Shown here: piece by piece, positions 53,613-64,000 of the stretch
Layout of the letters: each line of letters begins with the position of its first letter
How positions within the stretch are numbered: the first letter of the stretch is position 1
From: Cacajao melanocephalus
Taxonomy: Eukaryota > Chordata > Mammalia > Primates > Pitheciidae
DNA length: 64,000 nt
Direction of reading: 5' to 3'
Assembly: GCA_963573385.1 (NCBI GenBank)
Contig: CAUYLG010033143.1
Coordinates: forward strand, 38,811 to 102,810
Notes under the pieces: generated by a model
What the model was told of the DNA's origin: nothing
What the model saw: only the letters and a program-made list of their open reading frames with translations
Database searches by the model: none
Program-made: the position numbers and the translations under genes

Positions 53613-53784
53613 CAATCTGTCTTTGTAAATAAAATTTGGAACTCAGCTCATTGATTTATATATCATCAATGGCTATTCCCACATGACAGCAGTTGAGCTG
53701 AGTGGTGTTGACAGACACAGTATGATCCACAGTGCTTAAACTATTTCCTGCCTGGCCCCTTATAGAAAATGTTTGCTACCCTCT

Positions 53785-54020
53785 GGTTTCAGGCATGAAC
53801 TCCAGATCCAACTTCCTGGGTTTTGAATCTCTGCTTGGTCACTCACTTGCTGTGTCATCACGGACGGGTAACTGAACTTCCCTAAGCCTCAGTTTTTCAA
53901 AGTGTAAAATGGGGATAATACAGTTCATGCTTTGTCAGTGCTTATGAGGCTGAACTGAATTAATCCACGTTAAAACGCTTGAACAGGGCCTGGTGTGTAC
54001 TACATTCTCAACAATTGGAG
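53785..54020 (+). repeat. MIR SINE, plus strand
   Basis: Long, well-preserved MIR: GGGTTTTGAATCTCTGCTTG, CTTGCTGTGTCATCACGGAC, AGTGTAAAATGGGGATAATA and GAACAGGGCCTGGTGTGTAC. Confidence 0.9.
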
Positions 54021-54457
54021 TCTGGGTCCACTTCCCGGCACTCGAGGCTGCTTCTTTTCTAACCTATCATGGATCAATAGTTTACTAGATTATAGACACT
54101 GCAAGGGTAGGAACCACGTACGACTTTACCCTCCACCTGGCATAGGCCTGGGCACAGACCACGTGATTAAAATGTAATTGATGAATGAATAACGCAAGTC
54201 TATGAGGTCTCATTTTGAATACGCGTTATAAGGAACCAGTGTTCTGTGGGGCAGCAGGGACTGGTCAGAGTGAGGCTGGAAGCAGAGAAACTCTGCATGC
54301 CAGTCCCTGGATAGTGGTCCAGAAGCAGTGTGGTCTCTGTCCAATGTTCTCTCTCTCCCTTCCCCACTGTATTTATTATATGTAGTTTTCTTAAACCCAG
54401 CGTGCTGCTATGAAAGTTTTCAAGCGTTCAGAAAAGCTGGAAGAATTCTACCATCTT

Positions 54458-54752
54458 ATTTATTTATTTATTTAGACACAGCATCTCTGTCTGTCACCAG
54501 GCTGGAGTGCTGTGGCATGATCTCGGCTCACTGCAGCCTCTACTCCCTGGTTCAAGTGATTGTCATCCCTTGGCTTTTCGAGTACCTGGGATTAAAGGCA
54601 TGCGCCACCACGCCCAGCTGATTTTTGTATTTTTAGTAGAGACCGGGTTTCACCATGTTTGCCAGGATGGTCTCGATCTCCTGACCTTGTAATCCGCCTG
54701 CCTCGGCCTCCCAAAGTGCTGGGATTATAGGCGTGAGCCACCGCGCCCGGCC
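54458..54752 (-). mobile_element. Alu, minus strand (Sc/Y-like)
   Basis: TTATTTATTTATTTAGACAC through CCACCGCGCCCGGCC. Target-site duplication TATCTTATTT / CATCTTATTT. The left half has the ATCGAGACCATCC and 'CAAGGTCAGG' characters of Sc/Y. Confidence 0.95.
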
Positions 54753-54859
54753 TATCTTATTTTTTTAAGAGCAGGGCCTGTGCATGTGTGTTTGTATGAA
54801 CTTCAAAGTAAACTGCAGAGACCAGCACTCCTGCCTGCATCTCATGAAGCAGAGTTCAT

Positions 54860-55290
54860 TCACAGTTCACGGGTCTTTTAGTCTTAGACGCCACTTTTAT
54901 ATGGTAAAATTCGCACAACAAAATTTTACCATTCAACAGGTTCTGGGAAATGCACACACCCATGTAACCCAAACCCTACCATGGCACAGAACACTTTTGT
55001 CATTCCAGAAAGTTCTCTGATGCCCTCCTGCCAGTCTCGCCTGAGGCAGGCACTGCCCTCTTTCTCTACCATAGGGAAGTTTGGGCCATCCTAGAGCTTC
55101 ACAGCAGTGGAATTCTGCAGTGTATATTCTTTTATGTCCGCAACATTTTTAAAGACTCCTTCAATGTTTTCATTGCATCAGCAGTTCATTTATTTTTACA
55201 GCAGTGTAAATATGCTGTGGTGTGTTTAATTATGCTCCTGTTGATGGACATCTGGGACACTTCCAGTTTGGGGCTGTTAATGTGTATTAC
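54860..55290. repeat. Old L1M-like fragment
   Basis: ATGGTAAAATTCGCACAACA, ACACACCCATGTAACCCAAA, 'CATTCCAGAAAGTTCTCTGATGCCC' and 'GTTGATGGACATCTGGGACAC' resemble an old L1-associated repeat. The same motif set occurs at 56,655-56,830. Family and orientation uncertain. Confidence 0.5.
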
Positions 55291-55753
55291 TTTTATAATT
55301 CAAAAACAAAATGAAAAGAGGCCTGTAGGGCTCCTCCTTCCTGACTGGGTTGCCATTAAGGAAGAGATGAGGAAGGCCAGAAGCTCTGCTAAGGACCCCA
55401 TGTCACTATCTCACGTCCTAGCACCTCTTCTCTGTAGTCGGCACCCTAACACACTCCTGCGCCCCCTTTGAGACTTTTGGTCTAGCTAGGTGGGGGGGGG
55501 GTCTCACCTCCTTCCCACCTCTACTCTGCCCATCCTGCCCTGAGTCCTTTTGCCTCTTCCAAGTTCACTATTGTCCATCTGGTGCCAATGTCGTCCTGCT
55601 TGTGCTTGGGTTGGGGCACGTTCTTACCAGACCAGCAGGTCCAAATGCTCTGAGGGCAGACGCCTGGCTAGTGCGTTTCTCCTCACTCTAATACCTAATT
55701 CCCCCACCCCTGCAGCTCCCCCGCTCCACATATTATATGTTTAAATGAGCAGC

Positions 55754-56060
<307 letters not shown>

Positions 56061-56071
56061 TGAACACCTGT

Positions 56072-56593
<522 letters not shown>

Positions 56594-56654
56594 TCATCGT
56601 GAAGGCTGGCTTTAAGCTGATCTCTGCACATAACAAAGCAAGAGGCCACCAAAT

Positions 56655-56830
56655 TGCTTTTTAATTGAGGCATAATTTGCACAGAGTAAAATGCACAGAT
56701 CTTAAGTGTTCTCACTATTGGATGCGTTTTGGCAAATGCATATACTCATGTAACCCACACTTCAACAAAAAATAAAGCATTTTCATCATCCCAGTAACTC
56801 TCCCTGAGGGCAGCAAAGCTATTTTCTTGG
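56655..56830. repeat. Old L1M-like fragment
   Basis: TTAATTGAGGCATAATTTGC, AAATGCACAGATCTTAAGTG, ATACTCATGTAACCCACACT and 'CATCATCCCAGTAACTCTCCC' parallel the fragment at 54,860. Confidence 0.55.
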
Positions 56831-57589
56831 GGCATGTTAAGCCAAACAATATCACCAAACCCTCTCATCCCTGAATGACCTTGAGAAAGGACTGCACAGT
56901 GTTGAACTAGATCCTCTCCCTCCTCCCTGCCTCACAGGCGCAGGGAGCATTAAGTGACAGGGAGAAAATCTTCAAGGCAACGCTGATTTGAGAGCATGCG
57001 AGGCACAGTTCAGATTGTTCAGTCCTGACATTTAACGCTGTGTTCATTTCTTGCCTTAAGAAGCATGCATTTTCTATTTCCAAAGTCAACAAGAATTTAG
57101 CCCACGATGCATGTACATTTTTTAGTATGGATGCACACAGAGAGACTCATTCATACCAAGTTTCATGCATACCTGCTGTTAATAACACAGTTCTCTGAAC
57201 CCTACCTTTGGAAAGCCAACACCCCCACCCTAAAAGATTCTGATTTCCCCCATGCTACAGCTTAAAATCTATGGTTCGGGGTCAGCTCGACTCAACCAAC
57301 AAATTCTTTTAGGAAAAATAAGAAGCCCCTGGATTTTTGCTAATTATTTCTAACTTGGAACATACGTTGCATGTCATTTCACATTTTCTTATTTGGGTAG
57401 TTTTGCACTTGTTTGGGCGTAGTTTCCAAATGGATGTTCCCAGCTACGGCTTGACATTGTATCATATCACTGGGTGGGTATGTCTTTGAACAATTAAATG
57501 AGGTAAGATAGTGACCAAGCCCACAGAAAAGAAGCAATTTAGTGACAGTTGCATCCTTAAGTCCTTAAGTCATTTAGTACAATAGTGCA
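56831..57589. other. Intronic, nothing recognised
   Basis: No repeat family or exon recognised. Confidence 0.45.
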
Positions 57590-57775
57590 TTTAGTTCTAG
57601 TGGCCACTCATGAAGTATGCAAAGTGGATTTTGTTCTCCCCATTTGAAAGATGAGACAACTGAGGCTCAGAGAGGTTAAACCACTTAGTCAAGTTTGTGA
57701 AGCTGGTGAGGGGTCTGGGCGGCATCTAGAGTTGGGCTTTGGACCCTAAATTCTCAATTTTGTTGTACTCTACCA
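57590..57775 (-). repeat. MIR SINE, minus strand
   Basis: Reverse MIR core GACAACTGAGGCTCAGAGAG, then TTAAACCACTTAGTCAAGTT. Confidence 0.9.
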
Positions 57776-57859
57776 AGCACAGCAGAAAGCCAGGGAAAAG
57801 CCTCTCTTTACCCTCTAAAAGCCCTCAGAAGTGCATCTGGACCTTTCCTTCCTAGTAAT

Positions 57860-58062
57860 TTTTTGTTTTTTTTTTTTGAGATGGAGTCTTGCTGTGTTGC
57901 CCAGGCTGGAGTGCAGTGGCATGATCTCAACCTCACTATGGCCTCTGCCTCCTGGGTTCAAGTGATTCTCCTGCTTCAGTCTCCCAAGTAGCTGGGACTA
58001 TAGGTGTGTGCCACCACACCCAGCTAATTTTTGTATTTTTAGAAGAGATGGGGTTTCACTGC
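57860..58062 (-). mobile_element. Alu, minus strand, 5' truncated
   Basis: T-run and inverted Alu ending abruptly after GGGGTTTCACTGCG. About the first third of the element is missing. Confidence 0.9.
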
Positions 58063-59309
58063 GTCTGCCTACCATGTTTGTAAGAGTCCTGAATGAACTG
58101 TAGGAATCCCAGATGCCCCTCTAGCAGCTGCCAGCGGTACTCATCCACATCCCCCCACCTCCCCGAGGTGCCATTTTGGTGGGTGCCAGCTGCCTCCCAA
58201 TAGCCATTCCTGCCTCTGTGCCTTAGGACTTTCTCCTGAATCAGAGAAGTGCCAAGAAATGAACAATCCCAGAAGCTGTTCTCCGCCAGTGAATCTGAGA
58301 AGTGGGTGCATCAACCTTCCAGCTCTCCTGCCCCTTGGATAGAGTCATTCTGAGACAGGAGCTGTCTTCTGTTTCCCAGAGCTCTCGCTGTGGGAGTCAT
58401 CCCCAGTTGCCCACTGCGGTAATAGACTTGCTGGCACAGCCACTGTGGGCTGCCTTGCCTCCTTCTCCCTCTCCACTCTCATACTGCTCCCCCTGAATAA
58501 ACTCTTCACCTTGGATCCTCATCTTAGAAGTGAATAGTTTCTAGGGGACCTAAACTGTGATGAACAGAGTCTGATTCAGCTTTCCAGGTAAGCCCTTCCA
58601 CAGTAGGATCTGGAAGGACCCTTTCTTCCTCCACACATCACCTAATTTTCCTGACACAGAGCCTGAAATTCAATGGTCAAGAATAAGGGGATTGGGTGGT
58701 GTTACTTTTGCTCCCAGGAGCTCTGTTTGAATAACCTTGAGAGGCCTTATTCATTAAGATGTCACCACGCTATCCCCAAGTTACCTATCCAGGTCCTGTG
58801 GGGTAGTTTGTAGATGACCTTAGCAGTGGCCTTCTGACATGGTCCTATTTCTGTAGAGTAAATACTGCCATCATGGCTGATTTCAAACTACCAATGTGGC
58901 ATCGCCAGAGCAGGCTAGAAACAGCTGCACATGATTGCTTCTTTGGAGCCTGTATGAGTTGGCTCCAGCACCTACTGTCCCTGGGGGTGAGGAAAGGAAT
59001 TTGCAGAACAGGGAAGACTAGTTCTAGCAGAGGGAGCAGTGTCCAGGAGCTGGGGGCCTTAATTGGGAACGGTTGCCATACAAGGTGAGAATGGAAGATG
59101 TGGGAGACATCAAGAACTGATGGGTTCATTGATTCATTCCACAGAAGCCCTCGGCTCGGTGGGAAAGAGCACGAGTTGAGTAAGACACAGCTCCTGCCCT
59201 CAGAGAGTTAAGGGGGAGGCACACACATCAGAGAATACACCTTATGGTGTTATACAGGTACTAAATCTGGCTGGGGGTAGGCTTCTTGGAGGAGGTGATG
59301 GTCAGCTGA
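58063..59309. other. Intronic, possible old LTR remnant
   Basis: 58,080-58,560 reads like the 3' part of an old repeat ('CCTGAATAAACTCTTCACCTTGG', 'GAATAGTTTCTAGGGGACCTAAACTG') that I cannot name. The rest shows nothing. Confidence 0.35.
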
Positions 59310-60058
59310 GCACAGTGGCCTTAGAAGAAAGACCTTAGACTTGGCTGTTCCAACCTCCTTTTCACTTTCTTCTGGCTCTGTGGTCCACCTTCCTCTGACT
59401 CTCCACATCTCTGGCTGGCCCTTCCTCAGTCTCCTTCAATGAATGTTTGTTTCTTCCCCCATCCAGCATCAGGATGTGTTCTAGGCCTTCTCCTCTATCT
59501 ACACTCAACTTCTCGCTTTGTTATTTGCTGTTAATGCCCTTGACTCCCAAGTTCATACCTGCAACCAAGACCTTGCCACTGAAATTCAGACCCATCATTT
59601 CCACTACCTCCTTGACATCTCCATGACGATGACCCTTGAACATATCAAACTTTATTTGTCCTAAATGAAACACTTGGTATTTCATCTCAAACTCGTTCCT
59701 CACCTCCCAGCTTGTGTCTCCGTCTCCATGAATGGCACCACAGTAAACTTCGTTGCTCAGGCAAAGAACCACGTTACTTACGATTTTTCTCCTGTTCATC
59801 CTCTCCATACATCTGTAAGAAATCTTATCAATTCTTCCTTAAAAAGAATCTCTTTTTGTTATCTGGTCCTTGACCTGTCCCCTCTCTTCCACTCTTGCCT
59901 TCTTCTATGCATTTACAAACAGCATCAGACATAATCTTAAAATGTAAAAGGAATCATTGCCTTGCTAAAATCCTCAATGGCAGTTATAACACCCCAAAAT
60001 TTTGCAATAGCTTACAAAATCCTTACCTCTCCTGACTTACCTCCTCATGAACAGCTGT
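59310..60058 (+). repeat. L2 LINE, plus strand, 5' piece
   Basis: 'CTTCTCCTCTATCTACACTCAACTTC', TTGACTCCCAAGTTCATACC, CTACCTCCTTGACATCTCCA, 'CCATGAATGGCACCACAGTAAACTTC' and 'ATCCTCAATGGCAG' occur in L2 ORF2 order. The frame is broken. Confidence 0.85.
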
Positions 60059-60059
60059 T

Positions 60060-60640
60060 TAGGGGCTAAAGTTAAACTAATTGCCAGATCCTGGTTTTCT
60101 TTCTGTAGTCTCTGGGTTAGCTTTCCACTGATCTCCAGTTTTACTACTGCTGTGGAGGCAGAGTGAACTGCTGATCTCACTTCCTCTCCACATAATAGGT
60201 TTTATGTCCACATACTTTCCGTAGCCTCATGGCAGGTGGATACATTTCTCTGCTTCCTGATTTGGGGCTTGCCTGTGTGATAGGCTTTGGCCAACGTTAG
60301 CTGACCTGATATGAGCCTGAGTCTGAGACTGTGTTTCCAAAGGTGGATGTGTCTTCTTTGAGACACCTCATGAGAAGACTGTGTCTCGAGAAGCCAGTGG
60401 TCCAAAGAGAATGAGAGACACACGGAGCAGACTCATATGAAGCCTGCAGCCAAGCCCAGATCAGCCACACACTTGTTGGCCACAAAGATCTGACAGAAAT
60501 ATACGTTAATGGATGCAAGCCTTTTGTTACTCAGCATTATGGTAACCACAGCTAACAGATAGAACTCTCCTAATCCAATCACCCGGTTTTCTCTCTCCTG
60601 CAAATGCCTCATAGCTGATCTTGCTGCCATCAGTCTTGTC
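60060..60640 (+). mobile_element. LTR-like insertion within the L2
   Basis: Breaks the L2 at 60,058 and 60,650. The 3' part, GGAGCAGACTCATATGAAGC, 'CAGATCAGCC' and 'TTTTGTTACTCAGCATTATGGTAACC', resembles the end of an old mammalian LTR-class repeat that I cannot name. Confidence 0.45.
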
Positions 60641-60649
60641 AGGCTCCAA

Positions 60650-61212
60650 AGCTTTCTCTATGGAATTGTCAGAGTTTCCTTTCTAAAAGGCACACTCTCC
60701 TTTTCATGTACCCTTCATTCTTCCCATTACCATGGCCTTTACTATGCAACTTCTCTCTGTCTCTAGTTTCATTCCTGCCACTTTGTTCTTAGCTCTCCAA
60801 CTCCCCACCCATCTCATACTCTCCCCAGCCACAAAAGCAGCTCAAATTTTCCCATAGTTTGGTGTTCTACAAGCTGTTATTTTTGTTTGAAAAAATTTTC
60901 TCACCTCTCTCCACCTGCTTGTCCTGATGATCTCGGATTCTCAGAATAACTGTCATTTCCTCCCCAGCATTCCAGATCCCCCAGTAGCTGCCACACACCA
61001 CCTAAACCTCTGTACAAGCAGCCCTTAGGAAAGCAGGCATCACATCTTTGTCTGGAATTGCTTGTCCAATCCTCCAATTCTCTCCTTCCATAGCTGTAGA
61101 TCCAGGAGCCTAGGCCTCTGCCTGTCTGTCTTGCTTAATGTAGCGTCTCCAGTGGTTACCAGCGTAGCACACAATAGGCACTCAATTAACAGTTGGTCAA
61201 AGAAAGAATAAA
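60650..61212 (+). repeat. L2 LINE, plus strand, 3' piece
   Basis: Continues the L2: 'CAGCTCAAATTTTCCC', 'CTTCCATAGCTG', then the 3' end ACAATAGGCACTCAATTAAC and GGTCAAAGAAAGAATAAA. Confidence 0.85.
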
Positions 61213-62429
61213 CCAGGCAGACAGTGTGGGGTGAGAGTATTTCTAGGTAGCTTGTTTGTCTGTTGTTTCTGAATTCGGGTGGTCTCTTCCTTGGAGAGAG
61301 AGAGACAGACACCCTCCCTCCATCATGTCTCAGATTTATTTTACATTTCTAAGCTCTATCTCAGAAATATGAGTTTTGCCTGACTTCCTGGAGCCTGCAC
61401 GGTGACTTCCTCAGTTCTCTTAAAGATTGTGGAACAGACATTCATCACCATAATGGAACAAGAAGTGCTCGTTTTCCAAACTTTGACTTTTATAAATATT
61501 TCTTATTTTGGGCACTTAGGTAACTAGCTGCCTTCTGAGCAAGCCACAAAGTGCTAAGAAATGTCAAAATCTGTAAAACTGCGTTCATCCTTCCCTGCCA
61601 AATGCTTAAACCTAATGTCATGCACAAAACAGCTGTCTGGATGATAATTATCCGGTAATTATGACTTGGAAATCCCAACTATATGAGATGGAAAAATTGC
61701 TTCAGAATTGTTGGCAGGTCCCTTGTGAGGTTAGGAGAGGCCATTCAACCCACAGTGGCTGCTTGGTTCTGATGTCAGAGATGCAGAAAGATGTCATGGG
61801 GTCACTGTCATGCTACATGAAAGGAGGCCCTCGAGTGTCTTTTTGGAAATAAAGCCTCTCCTGGGAAAAGCTGGTGGTGGAGAAGAGGGTAGATCAAAAT
61901 GCTCCCCGCAAATAAGCCCTAGAGTTGCTTTTCCATGGAAGTGGGGTATTTTTCCAAATAACGTCTGCATTTCAGCATCAGCTCCATGGTGATGTCCCCC
62001 ACCCTGCTCAGTGTGGCATGAGGAGTTGGTTACTTGAAGGCACCCGAAGAGAGCCAGGGAGGAACCAGGGACTGAACAAAGGATCCAGAGTGGTTCCTCC
62101 AACCCTCAGACAGAAACTCCCTGTAGAAGTATCTGTCACTTCTACAGTGGCCCAGGGTAGCACTGAGTGCAGCCCCCATGATGCCTGTCGGTACTTTTAG
62201 AATAGAAAACTGGGGATCAGAATTTGCTCCCCTTCTAGCTCTTCCCCTTTTTATATAAAGTTGAAGACACCACCTAAGCACTGATAAGCAGACCCTGCCC
62301 TGTCTTTTAGCAAAGATTCAACTCAGGGATGGATCTGGTCTGAAATTTCTCCTCTGAGCCCAGAGTCACGCATGGGTGGCTGCTGTGGCATGATTTGCTT
62401 TGGCAATAGCTGTCAGTGCTTTGAGGAAA
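61213..62429. other. Intronic, nothing recognised
   Basis: No repeat family or exon recognised. Confidence 0.45.
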
Positions 62430-62525
62430 GCACTCCTCTCTGCCTCTTTCTAGCTGTGTGATTTAACCTCTGCACCTTGGATTCCTAATCTGCAGAATTG
62501 AGGTAAGAACTATATTGCATTTAGG
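62430..62525 (+). repeat. MIR fragment, plus strand
   Basis: TTCTAGCTGTGTGATTTAAC, CTCTGCACCTTGGATTCCTA and ATCTGCAGAATTGAGG: MIR core only. Confidence 0.75.
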
Positions 62526-62529
62526 ATGA

Positions 62530-62998
62530 AACCTGAGCCCTGTGCCCAGTCTTGGTGACCCAGTATGACCCCTGCCCACCTCATTCCACACTACCCCTGC
62601 CCAGCCTGCCTCCTGTTCTAGGATACATCCTGCCTCGATGCCTTTGCAAGTACAATTCCTTCTCAGAATGCTCCCTTACTTTCCACACACCCCTCTCTTC
62701 CTATGGCGGGCTCTTGTCCTTCCTGACTCCAAACAGAACTTAATCTTCTGTCCAATAAATACACAGTGACACCTGCACCTCACTCTAAAACATCACTTGA
62801 TCTTGTTATCTTCATAATTCTTTTGTTCTCTGAAGTTAGTGCATTCATGCATTTGTTCATGTAGGTACTGTCTATCCTTTCCCACTCAATGTATACTCTA
62901 AGAGGGAAGGTCTAGTCTAGCTTGTTCATTTCTGAATCCCTATTGCCTTGCCAAGTTCCTGGCATATAGTGAATGCATAATAAGCCCTGGTTGAATCC
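62530..62998 (+). repeat. L2 LINE 3' end, plus strand
   Basis: 'GCCTTTGCAAGTACAATTCC', AACTTAATCTTCTGTCC, 'TATACTCTAAGAGGGAAGG' and GTTCCTGGCATATAGTGAAT complete the L2 tail. Confidence 0.85.
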
Positions 62999-62999
62999 T

Positions 63000-63110
63000 T
63001 TCCTTATATAGGCATTGAAAGGATTAGATGAGACCATGTGAATACAGTGTCTCTACAGTGCCTGGTGCAGAGTAGGTGCTCACTGAATGCTAGCTATACT
63101 TATTGCTCTT
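63000..63110 (+). repeat. MIR 3' fragment, plus strand
   Basis: AAAGGATTAGATGAGACCAT, CAGTGCCTGGTGCAGAGTAG and GTGCTCACTGAATGCTAGCT. Confidence 0.75.
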
Positions 63111-63208
63111 GTGCTTGCCTGCCTGCTCTCTTCTCAAGTTACCCTACTGCTTTATTATTCTCTGCTCACACATGCTCCTCTCCAGGGGAAGTGATGCTGA
63201 AAGTTAGG

Positions 63209-64000
63209 ATCCATCCATCCATCCATCTACCCAACCATGTATCTCTCCATCCATCCCTCTAACCATCCATCCATGTATCTCTCCATCCATCCCTCTAACC
63301 ATCCATCCATCTATCCCTCTAACCATCCATCCCTCTAACCATCCATCCTTCCATCTCTCCATCCATCCCTCTCCATTCATTCATCTCTCCATCCATCCCT
63401 CTCCATACATCCCTCCAACCATCCATCCATCTCTCCATCCATCCTTCTCCATCCATCCATCTCTCCATCCATCCCTCTAACCATCCATCCATCCATCTCT
63501 CCATCCATCCCTCTAACCCTGCATCCATCCATCTCTCCATCCATCCCTCTCCATCCATTCATCTCTCCATCCATCCCTCTCCATCCATCCATCTCTCCAT
63601 CCATCCCTCCAACCATCCATCCATCCATCTCTCCATCCATCCATCCATCTCTCCATCCATCTCTTCATCCATCCATCCATCCATCCATCCATTCATCTAT
63701 CCCTCCATCTATCCATTCATCCATCCATCCAACCATCAATCCATCCTTCTAACCATCCATCCATCCATCCATCTCTCCATCCATCCATCCATCTCTCCAT
63801 TCATCCATCCATCCAACCATCAATCCATCCCTCTAACCATCCATCCATTCATCTCTCCATCCATCCATCCATCCATCCATCCATCCATCCATCCATCTCT
63901 CCATCCATCCATCCATTCATCCACCTCTCCATCCATCCCTCTAACCAACCATCCATCCATCTCTTCATCCATCCATCTCTCCATCCATCCATCCATCCAT
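63209..64000. repeat. (ATCC)n composite satellite, continues past window
   Basis: At least 790 bases built from ATCC tetramers. Regular interruptions CTCTCC, CCTCTAACC and ATTCATC create a loose higher-order unit of roughly 30-50 bases. It produces long artefactual minus-strand frames of Met-Asp-Gly-Trp-Met repeats that are not genes. Confidence 0.95.

Noticed and set aside
63319..63640. Minus-strand frames encoding Met-Asp-Gly-Trp-Met repeats
   Set aside because: Pure translation of the (ATCC)n array. No real gene.
63209..64000. Possible CRISPR-like array because of regular repeats with interruptions
   Set aside because: Tetranucleotide periodicity, no unique spacers, and a eukaryotic context. 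It is a microsatellite/minisatellite.

Overview
The window is primate nuclear DNA. More than 20 Alu copies of both the old J type and the younger S type are present, mixed with MIR, L2, L1, MaLR/ERV LTRs and hAT-type DNA transposon fossils. There are no prokaryotic genes, no tRNA or rRNA gene that I can see, and nearly all open reading frames are short and lie in repeats or GC-rich noise. One nearly intact Alu (1,142-1,438) joins an Sc-like left half to an Sp-like right half, the signature I associate with New World monkey AluTa elements. The source may therefore be a platyrrhine rather than human; this rests on one element.

The only protein-coding gene I can name is on the minus strand. Two exons, 50,302-50,237 and 46,859-46,710, join in phase to encode the last 71 residues of SLC24A3 (NCKX3), a K+-dependent Na+/Ca2+ exchanger, ending in Met-Cys-Gly-Asp-His and TAG. 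The exons have GT/AG borders. The 3' UTR appears to run from 46,709 to about 44,950, where the first minus-strand AATAAA lies (44,974-44,969). Everything from 50,303 to 64,000 is the preceding intron, whose upstream exon I did not find.

Region by region: 1-20.4 kb is intergenic and repeat-rich (MIRs, Alus, three or four LTR-like blocks, one L2). 20.46-22.45 kb is a strong CpG island without a TATA box and with consensus 5' splice sites on the minus strand. It is probably a promoter. In the human genome the gene following SLC24A3 in the same direction is RIN2, so an upstream RIN2 promoter is my best guess. 22.8-25.0 kb holds three minus-strand L2 pieces. 25.4-44.9 kb is intergenic, with an MST-type LTR, hAT/MER5 fossils, a 1-kb L1 3' end and one unexplained exon-like open segment on the plus strand (39,049-39,220). 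44.95-64 kb is the SLC24A3 3' end and introns, ending in a roughly 790-bp (ATCC)n composite satellite that runs off the window.

I found no convincing new biological system. The items most worth a second look are the unexplained exon-like segment, the CpG-island promoter and its target, and the platyrrhine-type Alu.
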